A stretch of 64,000 bases of DNA from Polyangiaceae bacterium (GCA_029261965.1 JAJDAH010000188.1:25097-89096), one strand, 5' to 3'; counted from the first letter of the stretch, positions 26,161 through 34,701 are shown. Made by a program: numbers and translations. Notes: generated by a model from the letters alone, not told the origin.

Positions 26161-28332
26161 GTGGCCTCGAACATACTCGTCATCAATTGCGATCTTCGTG
26201 AGACGCGCGTGGCGCTGATCGAAAACGGCGTCATCGCCGAGCTCCAAGTGGAGCGCGCGAGTCGCAGGAGCACGGTCGGCAACGTCGTGCTGGGCAAGGT
26301 CACTCGCGTCCTGCCCGGCATGCAGGCGGCGTTCATCGAAGTCGGGCAGGAGCGGGCCGCTTTTCTCCACGTCGAAGACTTGATTCGACCCGATGATTTC
26401 GAGGCCTACCTCTCCGGCGGCACTCCCGACCCGGCCCCCACCGACGACGACGACGACGCCGAAGCGGCCGCCGCGACCGAAGCCGACGCCGGGGTGGGCA
26501 CCGATCCGGCTGAGGCCGATCCAGCGACCGACGAGAGCGACGCCGCGTCAGCAGACGCCGGAGACGCTGAAGGCGACAGCGCGAGCGACGCAGAAGCAGC
26601 AACCGAGGAAGGCGTCACCGCCAAGCGATCGCGGTCGAGGCGCCGTATCATTCAACCCAAGGGACCGAGCCCGGAAGAGACTGCCGAAGCCGAATCGACC
26701 GACGACGCAGCCGGCGACTCACCCGACGAGGCCGTGGACGCCGACGACGCCGACGACTCAGATGCCGACGGTTCCGACGGTTCCGACGGTTCCGACGGGG
26801 ATGCCGCGACGGAGGAGGATGGCGAGGCGGAAAAGGAAGTCGCGGAAGCGCCCGACGCCGATGGCGCCGCCATCGAGCCCGCCGCCGCCGACGGGTCGGC
26901 CACCGGCGAGAAAACGGGGGAAGGTCGGGGCGGGCGACGACGACGACGCGGCCGCAAGAAGAGCGACAACGACGGCCGGGGCGACACCAAAGCATCGGAC
27001 AACCGTGGGCGCTCGAAGAAAAAGGGCGGCCGCAACGGCGGGGGCGGCGGTCAGGGCGGCCGCAACGGCGGGGGCTCCGGGGGCGCCGGTCGCGGCCGAA
27101 AGCAGACGTCGCGCGTGTCGCGATCCATCCCGATCACCGAGGTCGTCAAAGAAGGCGACGAGTGCATCGTTCAGATTTCGAAGGAACCCATCGGAACCAA
27201 AGGGGCCCGCGTTACGAGCCACATCACGCTCGCCGGCCGCTACGCCGTCTATCTCCCCACGGTCGAGCACACCGGCGTGTCGAAGCGCATCGGCGCCGGC
27301 CGGGAACGCACCCGTCTGCGTAAAGTCATCGAGCAGCTCAAGCCCGAGAAGGGCGGCGTCATCGTTCGGACCGTCGCCGAAGGCTTGACCAAGAAGCAGC
27401 TGAAAGCCGATGTCGGCTACCTGATCAAGGTCTGGGAAGAAGTGAGTCGGCGGCGGGAGAACGCCAAGTCGAACGACACCTTGTACGAAGAGCTCGATCT
27501 CGTGCTCAAGACCGCGCGCGATCAGTTCACCGACCAGATCGACAAGATCATCATCGACGACAAGGAGCAGTACCAACGGCTCGTGCGTTTCATGGACATG
27601 TTCCTGCCCGAGCGGGTCAACGACATCGAGCTCTATTCCGGCGACGAGCCCATCTTCGACGCGTACGGGATAGAAGACGAGATCAGCCGCGCGCTCAGTC
27701 GCAAGGTACCGCTACCGAGCGGCGGCTACCTCATCATCGACCAGGCCGAAGCGCTGACGGCGATCGACGTCAACACGGGTCGATACGTCGGCAAGGGGAG
27801 CAAGGACCTCGAAGAGACGGCGTTCAAGACCAATCTCGAAGCCGTCGAAGAGATCGCCTACCAGCTGCGGTTCCGCAACATCGGCGGGCTGGTGATCCTC
27901 GACCTGATCGACATGGATCGCGGATCCAACCGCGACAAAGTGCTGCGCGCGCTCGACCTTCGCCTCGTCAAGGACAAGGCCAAAACCACACTGCAACGCA
28001 TCAGCGAGCTCGGGCTCGTCGAAATGACCCGGAAGCGAACGCGGGAGAGTCTCGGTCGCCTGCTGCACGAGCCCTGCTTCTACTGCGACGGCACGGGGCA
28101 AATTCAGTCGCGCGAGACGATTGCCTACGAGATCCTCCGGCAGATGCGCCGAGAGCGGCACACCCTCGCGGGCTATTCGGTCACCGTGAACGCGCACCCG
28201 GCGATCGTCGACCTCTTGCAGAACGAGGAGAAGGACGCCGTCACCGAAGCCGAGAGGCGCCTCGAACGACGTATCGAGTTCACGCCCCGCAAGGAGTATC
28301 ATATCGAGCAGTTCGATCTGCAGGGACGGTAG
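26161..28332 (+). CDS. rng: Ribonuclease E/G with a large insertion in the S1 domain
   Basis: 723 aa from GTG 26161. Endoribonuclease of mRNA decay and rRNA processing. The N-terminal S1 fold starts normally (GNVVLGKVTRVLPGMQAAF, about 40-58) and is interrupted at about 84-320 by a disordered stretch, first acidic (DDDDDAEAA, SDGSDGSDGSDGD), then Arg/Lys/Gly-rich (GRGGRRRRRGRKK, GGGGGQGGRNGG). The S1 fold resumes at about 321. Catalytic Asp D536 (AIDVNTG) and D581 (ILDLIDMDRG) and the zinc-link Cys C639/C642 (CFYCDGTG) are intact. There is no long C-terminal scaffold, so the insertion may replace it. Confidence 0.92.
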   Translation: MASNILVINCDLRETRVALIENGVIAELQVERASRRSTVGNVVLGKVTRVLPGMQAAFIEVGQERAAFLHVEDLIRPDDFEAYLSGGTPDPAPTDDDDDAEAAAATEADAGVGTDPAEADPATDESDAASADAGDAEGDSASDAEAATEEGVTAKRSRSRRRIIQPKGPSPEETAEAESTDDAAGDSPDEAVDADDADDSDADGSDGSDGSDGDAATEEDGEAEKEVAEAPDADGAAIEPAAADGSATGEKTGEGRGGRRRRRGRKKSDNDGRGDTKASDNRGRSKKKGGRNGGGGGQGGRNGGGSGGAGRGRKQTSRVSRSIPITEVVKEGDECIVQISKEPIGTKGARVTSHITLAGRYAVYLPTVEHTGVSKRIGAGRERTRLRKVIEQLKPEKGGVIVRTVAEGLTKKQLKADVGYLIKVWEEVSRRRENAKSNDTLYEELDLVLKTARDQFTDQIDKIIIDDKEQYQRLVRFMDMFLPERVNDIELYSGDEPIFDAYGIEDEISRALSRKVPLPSGGYLIIDQAEALTAIDVNTGRYVGKGSKDLEETAFKTNLEAVEEIAYQLRFRNIGGLVILDLIDMDRGSNRDKVLRALDLRLVKDKAKTTLQRISELGLVEMTRKRTRESLGRLLHEPCFYCDGTGQIQSRETIAYEILRQMRRERHTLAGYSVTVNAHPAIVDLLQNEEKDAVTEAERRLERRIEFTPRKEYHIEQFDLQGR

Positions 28333-28336
28333 CGGG

Positions 28337-28645
28337 ATGGCTCGAAGCGAAGAACGGGTGACGATCAACAAAGAGTTCGACTCGTTCGATCAGTTCATCC
28401 AAGAGTACGTCACCAACATTTCGAGAACCGGCGCCTTCATCAAGACCAAGACGCCGCTGCCGATCGGTACCGAGGTGAACCTGCGTTTCACCGTGATCAT
28501 GGACGACATCGAGACCATCGAAGGGGTGGGCGAAGTCGTACGGGTGCAAACGGATCCGCCGGGCATGGGCGTGGTTTTCCGCGAGCTCAGCGACTACTCA
28601 CAGAACTTGATCAACAATCTGCTGGCGCCCCCGCGCTCGAAGTAG
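28337..28645 (+). CDS. PilZ-domain protein
   Basis: 102 aa, starting 4 bases after the RNase gene stop, so co-translated. It is the short myxobacterial PilZ type: RVTINKEFDSFDQFIQEYVT, NISRTGAFIKTKTPLPIGT and GVGEVVRVQTDPPGMGVVF. The NISRTGAF block corresponds to the (D/N)xSxxG motif. An N-terminal Arg pair is less clear than in standard c-di-GMP binders, so ligand binding is uncertain. Coupling with an RNase suggests a link between second-messenger signalling and RNA decay (inference). Confidence 0.85.
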   Translation: MARSEERVTINKEFDSFDQFIQEYVTNISRTGAFIKTKTPLPIGTEVNLRFTVIMDDIETIEGVGEVVRVQTDPPGMGVVFRELSDYSQNLINNLLAPPRSK

Positions 28646-28687
28646 CTCCGACGAGCGGCGGCGCTTCTTTGCAGACAGTGGCGTTTC

Positions 28688-29272
28688 GTGTCACAACCTG
28701 GCTCCAAAGTGGGGCTTGACTTGCGATACGGCCTGCTTCTTCTGGCTTTGACTTTCGGCTGCGCGACCACCAAGGAGGACCCTCTGGTGGCGGCCGGTGG
28801 TGTCGGGGGCGGCTTTGGTGGGGGCGCGGGAGGCGACGCGAGCGTCGACGCGCCAACGGAGTCCTCCTCGGGGGGCATGACCGGCACCGGGGGAGCGACG
28901 GCGACGGGTGGAACCGGTGGGGCCGCGACGGGCGGAACGGCCGGCGTGGGTGGCTCTGACGCCAGCGGCACGGGCGGCGCAGGGGCCGGCGGAACGGGTG
29001 GAGCGGGGACCGGCGGAACGGGTGGAACGCCGAGCGACGCGAACATCGACCGCGGAATCACCGATGGCGCGGGACCATGCATGGGCATCACGCCCACCGG
29101 CTGTTGCCAAGGTTCCACCCTCACTTGGTGCGACATGAATACGATCATGACGATCCCGTGCCCGACGACCGGTGTGTTCGACTGTGGTTGGAACGTGAGC
29201 CAGGGGATTTACACCTGCGGAGTGACGCCGACGGGCGATCCGAGCGGCACGTTTCCTCGGGATTGCCCCTGA
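28688..29272 (+). CDS. Small Gly-linker lipoprotein with C-terminal Cys domain
   Basis: 194 aa from a GTG (MSQPGSKVGLDLRYGLL). Lipobox LTFGC, then about 95 residues of GGTGG-type linker with near-perfect GTGGAGAGGTGG repeats, then a 60-residue Cys-rich domain: CMGITPTGCCQGSTLTWC, IPCPTTGVFDCGW, YTCGVTPTG and a terminal RDCP. The Cys pattern and Trp residues suggest a compact disulfide domain resembling those seen C-terminal in other myxobacterial lipoproteins. Function unknown. Confidence 0.7.
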   Translation: MSQPGSKVGLDLRYGLLLLALTFGCATTKEDPLVAAGGVGGGFGGGAGGDASVDAPTESSSGGMTGTGGATATGGTGGAATGGTAGVGGSDASGTGGAGAGGTGGAGTGGTGGTPSDANIDRGITDGAGPCMGITPTGCCQGSTLTWCDMNTIMTIPCPTTGVFDCGWNVSQGIYTCGVTPTGDPSGTFPRDCP

Positions 29273-29326
29273 CCGCTCACCGAACGCCGTCGCCAGAGGC
29301 GCGTTTTGCCCGCCTCGGCGCTCCAC

Positions 29327-29355
29327 TTGTCCCGGGACACGATTCACCGTAGAAC
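29327..29355 (+). promoter_or_regulatory. Possible promoter for a leaderless small gene
   Basis: TTGTCC (29327-29332), 17 bases, then TAGAAC (29350-29355): each box matches four of six sigma-70 positions. Transcription would start near 29362, only about three bases before the ATG at 29365, and no ribosome site is visible, so the message could be leaderless. Weak by sequence alone. Confidence 0.25.
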
Positions 29356-29364
29356 CCGCGTCCC

Positions 29365-29478
29365 ATGTTTCTTTGGACCAAAGGCCGCCCCCGCAAGGTC
29401 AACCGCAAGCGCTGCGCTCGCATCAACGCGAAGCTCAAGGCGAAGAACCGGCGGCGACGGCGACGACTCCAGAAGTAG
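29365..29478 (+). CDS. 37-aa strongly basic protein, ribosomal-protein-like composition
   Basis: Begins MFLWTKGRPRKVNRKRCAR and ends NRRRRRRLQK; about half of its residues are Arg or Lys, with only one acidic-free stretch after another. The composition and helical KAKNRRRRRRLQ tail recall tiny ribosome-associated proteins and AURKAIP1/COX24-like peptides, and would bind RNA. It sits alone between a Cys-domain lipoprotein gene and a converging operon, with its own possible promoter. The ordered sequence (not a simple repeat) argues that it is real, but I have no family match that I can be sure of. Confidence 0.5.
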   Translation: MFLWTKGRPRKVNRKRCARINAKLKAKNRRRRRRLQK

Positions 29479-29507
29479 CTACGGTTCCTTCCGGAGAAGG
29501 GTGCTCT

Positions 29508-29768
29508 CTAGGGCAGCTTGCCCTCGAGTAGCTCTTCGTAGACGCTCGCCTCGCCTTGCTGCCGAGGCCAGTTCTCGCCGCGCGCTTCCCACAGGGCGAC
29601 GACACCGAGCAGCTCCACCGGGTTAGTCGCGGCGAAACGATGGCCTTCCTTCGCCGCGTGCCAGTACGCGTGGTGGTCCTCGCGAGCTTCGAGCCTAACG
29701 GAGTAGCCCTTGGCGCCAAGCACGAGTAGCGCTGGGTCATAGGTCTTGACGTCGAATTCGATGCTCAC
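29508..29768 (-). CDS. 86-aa protein at the end of the recX operon
   Basis: GTG start at 29768 overlaps the recX stop by 4 bases (GTGA), which decides the start. Sequence MSIEFDVKTYDPALLVLGAK, then HHAYWHAAKEGHRFAATNPVELLGVVALWEARG. It has a possible small alpha/beta fold with a conserved-looking His/Trp patch (EDHHAYWHAAKEGHRF). No family recognised. Position makes it the fifth gene of the TetR-sirtuin-lipoprotein-RecX run. Confidence 0.6.
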   Translation of the reverse strand: MSIEFDVKTYDPALLVLGAKGYSVRLEAREDHHAYWHAAKEGHRFAATNPVELLGVVALWEARGENWPRQQGEASVYEELLEGKLP

Positions 29769-30316
29769 TGGTCCTCCCATTCGGAACCCTCGTGGTCTAG
29801 CACGGCCCGCGCGACGTCGAGGCTGAAGCCCGCGCGAGCCAGTGCAGCGAAGTCCCGTTGTAGGCGCGCGCTTCGCTCTTCCGCTTTGCGGTACGGACCG
29901 AGCCGGCGGCGGCGCGCAAACGCATTCGCCGCCTCGATCTCTCCGTCCGGGTCGATGTTCTCGCTCTCTAGAGCCTTGGATATATTCTCTTCCGTGACCC
30001 CTCGCGCGCGCAACTTGTGGCGGATGGCACGAATGCTCGACCCCTTCTGACGCATGCCGCTGGCCATCGTGCCGGCGTAGCGCACGTCGCTGACCAACCC
30101 GGACTCGGTGTAGCGCTCAATCAATTCTTCGATCACCGCGCGACCATCCTCGGCATCGGTGCCGTGGGCGCGCGCGGAGCGGCGCACTTTCTCGAGCAGC
30201 ACGCGCCGTAAAGTCTCGGCGGTCGCGTCGAATCGATCGAGGTAGCTGAGCGCTGCCTTTTCGAGCTCCGCCGCGGGGGCGATCGCGGGCCCGCGACGGG
30301 CGGCCTTGCCCGTCAC
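29765..30316 (-). CDS. recX: RecX-family regulatory protein
   Basis: 183 aa. Helical repeats typical of RecX: ALSYLDRFDATAETLRRVL, VIEELIERYTESGLVSDVRYAGTM, KGSSIRAIRHKLRARGVTEENI, and a third repeat with ERSARLQRDFAALARAGFSLDVARAVL. RecX normally restrains RecA filaments and often sits beside recA; here recA is absent and it instead overlaps the stop of a lipoprotein gene by 4 bases. The N-terminal ~20 residues are basic and extra. Part of a five-gene coupled operon. Confidence 0.85.
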   Translation of the reverse strand: MTGKAARRGPAIAPAAELEKAALSYLDRFDATAETLRRVLLEKVRRSARAHGTDAEDGRAVIEELIERYTESGLVSDVRYAGTMASGMRQKGSSIRAIRHKLRARGVTEENISKALESENIDPDGEIEAANAFARRRRLGPYRKAEERSARLQRDFAALARAGFSLDVARAVLDHEGSEWEDQ

Positions 30317-31305
30317 GGGACCAACTCGAAAAAGTTCACCGGCTGCTCTTCCTCTTCGCTGAGGGTGAAGTAGCCGCGACCGTCGGCCGAGAACGTGATC
30401 GATTCACCCTGCGGCTCGATCGCCACGGGAACTTGGCAAGGCCGCTCCTTCAGCGCATCGACAAGAGACTTTTCGTTGCGACGACGCCACACGAAAGCCG
30501 TTTCGTAGGTCCGAATGACGACCATGTCACCGTTGAGCGAGATGTCGCCGGCGGTGGCCCAGGGATTCGTGCCGAGGGAACCCTTGCCGAACGCGAGAGT
30601 CGCGACCCGGGAGAGACTGATGGTCGCTCCGGTCAAGAGCGGCGCCGGCGCGCGAAACACGTGGCTGGTCCCGGTGTCACCGTCCTTGGTCACCAGATAC
30701 ATGTCTCCGGTCTTCGGATCGACGAGCAAGGTTTCCGAATCGTAGGACTTGCCGTCCCCGTATCGCACCTTCAACGTATCGAACTTCTTGACCACGAGCT
30801 CCTTCGGACCGTCGCGCGCGACGACGGGTTCGGGCACACGATGGATCTCGAGCTGCTTTCGCTCGCGGGCGTTGTCTCCGATGTCCCCGAGGTAGAGGTA
30901 ATCTTGTTTTGGCACCGGTCCCGGCCCGAGCGCCATGTCCTCCCAATCGGCAGCCTCCACACCAGCGAGGTTCAAAATCGCGATCTCCTTACCGTCGCGC
31001 CGGATGGCAAAAACGCGGGCGCTGTCTCCCGAGTCGTTGTGTACCCACAGGAGCCGCGCGTTCTTCCGGCTCGCGGCGATGCCGGACGCTTCGTCGATTT
31101 CGCTGGAGCGCACACGGCCACGGGTGGGTGTCGCCCTGAAGGTCGGGCATCGTCGATCGACTGGCGCAGACGCCACGGAAGCCGGCGTTATCGCCGGCAA
31201 GACTTCCGAGTCTGCATCGGGTGACTCTCTTCGCTCGCAGGCTGCTGCGCCGAACAGCGCGAGCCCGAGCGCGAGAGTCAGCCAGGACGCCGTTCCCTTT
31301 TCCAT
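30313..31305 (-). CDS. Propeller-like lipoprotein between sirtuin and recX
   Basis: 330 aa from ATG 31305, whose A overlaps the sirtuin stop (TGATG); GTG 31308 is an alternative one codon earlier. Lipobox FGAAAC. The mature part has IDEASGIAASRKNARLLWVHNDSGDSARVFAI, a block seen in secreted propeller/phytase-like proteins, then ADWEDMALGPG, YLYLGDIGDN, YDSETLLVDPKTGDMYLVTK and ESITFSADGRGYFTLSEEE. Conserved Asp/Glu runs suggest metal binding, but no catalytic assignment is safe. Placement inside a regulator/sirtuin/RecX operon is unusual for a lipoprotein. Confidence 0.75.
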   Translation of the reverse strand: MEKGTASWLTLALGLALFGAAACERRESPDADSEVLPAITPASVASAPVDRRCPTFRATPTRGRVRSSEIDEASGIAASRKNARLLWVHNDSGDSARVFAIRRDGKEIAILNLAGVEAADWEDMALGPGPVPKQDYLYLGDIGDNARERKQLEIHRVPEPVVARDGPKELVVKKFDTLKVRYGDGKSYDSETLLVDPKTGDMYLVTKDGDTGTSHVFRAPAPLLTGATISLSRVATLAFGKGSLGTNPWATAGDISLNGDMVVIRTYETAFVWRRRNEKSLVDALKERPCQVPVAIEPQGESITFSADGRGYFTLSEEEEQPVNFFELVP

Positions 31306-32054
31306 CACGACCGGGTGAGGGCGACGGCCTCGCTCATGACGGCGCCGATTTCGGCGCGAATGACGAGATCCGCCAAGGGATCGAGCTCCGTTGGCTCGCG
31401 GTTGATGATGACCAAGCGCGAGCCGGCCTCTTTGGCGAGCGCGGGGAACCCCGCTGCGGGAAACACGACGAGCGACGAGCCGATGGCCAAAAACAAGTCG
31501 CAAGCCAGGCTCACCTCCTTCGCCCTTCTCATCGGCAGCTCGGGCATGGATTGCCCGAAGGAAATGGTCGCTGTCTTGACGATGCCACCGCACGCATCGC
31601 AGATCGGCAACGTCTCGTCTTTTTTGAATTCTCGAAGAATGTCGTCGAGCTCGTAGCGGCGAGCGCAGTGCAAACACGTCGCGTAGGTCGCGTTACCGTG
31701 CAGCTCGATAATCTGGTTCGGAGGCACGCCGCTCTTCTGGTGGAGGCCGTCGATGTTCTGGGTGACGACGGCCGCCAAGCGGCCCTGTTCGACGAGCTCG
31801 GCGATGGCGTTGTGCCCGGCATTGGGTTCGGCGACGGTCATCGTCTCGTCGAAGGTGAGCTTTCGCCTCCAGGACTCGCGTCGCATCTCCTCGCTCCGAA
31901 CGAAATCGGAAAACTCGATGGGCAAGACCTTGCTCCAGACTCCGCCCGGGCTCCGGAAGTCCGGGATCCCCGATTCGGTGCTGATGCCAGCGCCGGTAAA
32001 CGCCACGCCACTCGTCGACGAAACGAGCAGCTCCGCTAGCTCCGCGGCGCTCAC
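31305..32054 (-). CDS. cobB: Sirtuin NAD-dependent protein deacylase
   Basis: 249 aa from GTG 32054, set by the 4-base overlap (GTGA) with the TetR stop. Sir2 signatures: AFTGAGISTESGIPDFRSP (GAGIS at 21-25), TQNIDGLH (99-105), catalytic His H119 in ELHGN, and a CxxC/CxxC zinc site (C127, C130, C152, C155). It ends with IGSSLVVFPAAGFP and VIINREPTELD. Removes acyl groups from lysine using NAD+. The class-typical Ala/Tyr/Arg residues that mark CobB desuccinylases are not clear, so substrate preference is open. Confidence 0.92.
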   Translation of the reverse strand: MSAAELAELLVSSTSGVAFTGAGISTESGIPDFRSPGGVWSKVLPIEFSDFVRSEEMRRESWRRKLTFDETMTVAEPNAGHNAIAELVEQGRLAAVVTQNIDGLHQKSGVPPNQIIELHGNATYATCLHCARRYELDDILREFKKDETLPICDACGGIVKTATISFGQSMPELPMRRAKEVSLACDLFLAIGSSLVVFPAAGFPALAKEAGSRLVIINREPTELDPLADLVIRAEIGAVMSEAVALTRS

Positions 32055-32707
32055 TTCTCTCGCCGCGACCCGTCCATGCCCTGGAGCCCGCCGCTGTCGA
32101 TGAGGACCCGCGTGAGGCCCTTGATGTAGGCCCGAGCTCGATCGCCGGCGGGGTCGTCTCGGGTAGGCAACATCCACATCGACCCCCCCTGCATCGCGTC
32201 GATGACCACTCTGGCGTGCTCGTCGAAGTTCGGCAGCTTTGCGGCGTCCGAGAAGAGCTCGCGGGCCTGACGCTGGAGCTCTTCGAGGTGCGAAGCGACG
32301 ATCGGTCGCAGACTCTCGCCGAGCTCGGCGTCGGCGCGGGCGGATACGTACAGCTCGCACATCACTTGATTGCGAGACCCCGAAACGATGTCCCACAACA
32401 GATCGAACGTCGTCTCGAGGCGATTCTCGTCACCCTCCACCTCTCGTACGACCCGGTGGAAATCCTCGACGAGGAGCTCGAGCAAGTGTTCCGCGGCGGA
32501 GGCCACCAACTCCGCTTTGGTGGAGAAGTGCTTGAAGAGCGCACCCTGCGAAACTCCGGCACGCTGACAAACGGCCGGCGTCGTCAGTCGCGCGTAACCG
32601 ACCTCGACGAGCTCTTCGATCGTGGCGTCGAGCAGCTTGCGGTGTGTGCTCTCCCGCCGCTCGGCTTGCGTTCGCCGCCGTTTTCCGGTCCCCGGTTCGG
32701 TCGCCAC
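32051..32707 (-). CDS. TetR-family transcriptional regulator
   Basis: 218 aa from GTG 32707 (MATEPGTGKRRRTQAERRES); seven further codons are open upstream. The N-terminal HTH is standard: LLDATIEELVEVGYARLTTPAVCQRAGVSQGALFKHFSTKAEL. The ligand domain is helical with SRNQVMCELYVSARADAELG. As first gene of the run it probably controls its own operon. No obvious palindrome is visible in the bases just upstream, so the operator is unassigned. Confidence 0.9.
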   Translation of the reverse strand: MATEPGTGKRRRTQAERRESTHRKLLDATIEELVEVGYARLTTPAVCQRAGVSQGALFKHFSTKAELVASAAEHLLELLVEDFHRVVREVEGDENRLETTFDLLWDIVSGSRNQVMCELYVSARADAELGESLRPIVASHLEELQRQARELFSDAAKLPNFDEHARVVIDAMQGGSMWMLPTRDDPAGDRARAYIKGLTRVLIDSGGLQGMDGSRREK

Positions 32708-32865
32708 CGTCGAGAGACTACCTCGCACCGCCAGAGCGCCCTAGTCCCCTGGATTGTCCCGGTTCTTTCGAGAGTGTGGTGGGCTCCTGGTCCACCAGAC
32801 TGCAGGCCATGGAAAACGCCCGTTTTCGCGCGGGCGCGCCGATGGTTCCGCGATACGATGTCGGC

Positions 32866-33996
32866 ATGCGAATGGTCTCGGCGATCGTTTTGTTCGCGCT
32901 CGCTGCCGGGTGCAGCTCGAGCGGAGACGCGTCAAATGGAGGCTCCGGCGGCGGAACCTCGACCGGCGGCTCACCGGCCACAGGTGGAGCGAACAGTACG
33001 GGCGGCATGGACGCTTTCGGCGGGGCACCCGGGACCGGAGGCCTACCTGGCGCCGGTGGCGGCGCGGGCATGACCGGCGGCTGTGACAAGAGCACGTCGT
33101 TCACCATCGCCGGCTGCGTCGAAAAAGCTCGCCTCGATGAGGACGTTCGTTTCATCGCTCAGCCGCGCACTTCGTTCACGCCCCACTGGACCGCGGTCCA
33201 AGATCTCTGTCGCGAACGGTTCGAACAGAACGGTTTCACCGTCGAGATGCACGACTACGGCTCGGGAGTGAACGTAGTCGGTCGGCTCGAAGGCGTGGAG
33301 CGCCCGACGGAAGAGGTCCTTCTCTCCGCGCACTACGACAGCACGCCGGGATGCGAAGGCGCCGACGACAACGCGACGGGGGTCGCGGCGGTCCTCGAGA
33401 TGGCGCGCCTCGCCTCGGGCACGGCGTTCGCACGGACCCTCGTTTTGGCGTGCTGGGACCAAGAGGAAGTCGGTCTACTCGGCGCCGGAGCCTACGCCAC
33501 GCGCGCCGTCAGCCAGGGCCAGAACATCCTGGTCATGTACTCGCTCGAGATGCTCGGTCTCCGGAGCTTGGAGCCGAACAGCCAGCGCATCCCACCCGGT
33601 TTCGATCTCTTGTTTCCGATGGAGATTCAGACCCTGATGCAGAACGAGTTTCGAGCTGATTTCCTGGCGATTTTCCCCGACACCGCGGCCGTGCCCGTCG
33701 CCTTTCGCATAGGCGAGCACGGCAACGCCGTCGGCCTGCCAAACTTCGTGCTCGAGATCACCGATGGCTTGAAGAACAACCCATTGGCCCGGGACGTCCA
33801 GCGTTCGGACCACGCGCGCTTCTGGCAGGTGAACATCCCCGCGATCCTAGTCACCGACTCTTCGGAGTTCAGAAACGACAACTACCATTGCCGTGGCGGA
33901 ACCCGCGACACGCCGGACACGCTCGACTACGAGTTTTTGAAGCTGAATACCCAGGCGGTCGTCGGCTCGGTGGTCGACACGCTCGAGCTTCGGTAA
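32866..33996 (+). CDS. M28-family metallopeptidase lipoprotein
   Basis: 376 aa. ATG 32866 gives MRMVSAIVLFALAAGC, a clean lipoprotein signal; earlier in-frame Met codons do not. Gly/Thr linker to about residue 70. The catalytic domain shows the M28 di-zinc set: H156 and D158 (LLSAHYDSTPG), D168 (GADDNATGVAAV), tandem E200/E201 (WDQEEVGLLGAG), and late H316 (SDHARFW). Aminopeptidase-like, probably displayed at the cell surface, which suits a predatory or scavenging myxobacterium. Divergent from the TetR gene. Confidence 0.85.
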   Translation: MRMVSAIVLFALAAGCSSSGDASNGGSGGGTSTGGSPATGGANSTGGMDAFGGAPGTGGLPGAGGGAGMTGGCDKSTSFTIAGCVEKARLDEDVRFIAQPRTSFTPHWTAVQDLCRERFEQNGFTVEMHDYGSGVNVVGRLEGVERPTEEVLLSAHYDSTPGCEGADDNATGVAAVLEMARLASGTAFARTLVLACWDQEEVGLLGAGAYATRAVSQGQNILVMYSLEMLGLRSLEPNSQRIPPGFDLLFPMEIQTLMQNEFRADFLAIFPDTAAVPVAFRIGEHGNAVGLPNFVLEITDGLKNNPLARDVQRSDHARFWQVNIPAILVTDSSEFRNDNYHCRGGTRDTPDTLDYEFLKLNTQAVVGSVVDTLELR

Positions 33997-34005
33997 GAGA
34001 ACTCG

Positions 34006-34701
34006 ATGTCGCGAGTCGTACGCTTCGGCGGTGTCGCTTCGGCCAGCGCGGCGAAATGGCTGCTTCGTGCAGCGATGATCGGCGCGACCCTAGCCACCGC
34101 TTGTGAATCGAAAAAGACCGACGCGCCGGCGACGTCCGCTGCCCCGAGGTCCGCTGCCCCGACGTCGAGCGCCGAGCCCGCCGCGAGTACCAACACGCGA
34201 GCGGCGACGTCCGCCGGCGGCTCCGCGAAACGCGGACAGGCTCCCCAGAGACCCCCTCTTAGCCCCGACTGGGACCCGCCGAGCGGACCTTCGCCGCGAC
34301 CCGCCGCGAAGGATTTCGACAACGGGAAAAAGATCGTCGTCCGCCGCGTGCCCAACCTCGGCTGCGAGGCGCGCGTGGTGCGCGAATGGATCCGGATCGG
34401 CTGCGGCAGAAAAGACACCCTCGCGGTGAAGGTCGTTCGCCCGAAAAAGGCGCCGGAGAACGTGTTCGCGGAAAAAGTGGACGGGCGAGGCGTCGTGACC
34501 ATGGCGGTGCAGCGCGGGCTCGATCTGCGCGTCGACTTCGAGTGGAAAGGCAGCACTCGCCGACTCGTGACGGTGTGGCCTGAGGACGCGCCACGACCCG
34601 TCATCTACATCGCCAGGACCCCGCCCAAGGACCAGAAGACGCGGTGCACGGACGTCTGTCCCACCGGCCCCTGCAAAGAGGATTGCGTCGAGGACTACTG
34701 A
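34006..34701 (+). CDS. Lipoprotein with Ala/Ser/Pro linker
   Basis: 231 aa, starting 9 bases after the M28 gene and probably co-transcribed. Signal with lipobox LATAC (C33), then a low-complexity SAAPRSAAPTSSAEPAAS spacer to about 100. The C-terminal 130 residues have a compact domain: GKKIVVRRVPNLGCEARVVR, WIRIGCGRKDTLAVKV, and a Cys-rich end TRCTDVCPTGPCKEDC. Function unknown. Similar spacer composition occurs in the lipoprotein at 49.3 kb. Confidence 0.7.
   Translation: MSRVVRFGGVASASAAKWLLRAAMIGATLATACESKKTDAPATSAAPRSAAPTSSAEPAASTNTRAATSAGGSAKRGQAPQRPPLSPDWDPPSGPSPRPAAKDFDNGKKIVVRRVPNLGCEARVVREWIRIGCGRKDTLAVKVVRPKKAPENVFAEKVDGRGVVTMAVQRGLDLRVDFEWKGSTRRLVTVWPEDAPRPVIYIARTPPKDQKTRCTDVCPTGPCKEDCVEDY

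Noticed and set aside
28800..29040. Direct repeats in the GGTGG lipoprotein as a CRISPR array
   Set aside because: They are in frame and encode the Gly/Thr stalk; no constant spacer or leader.
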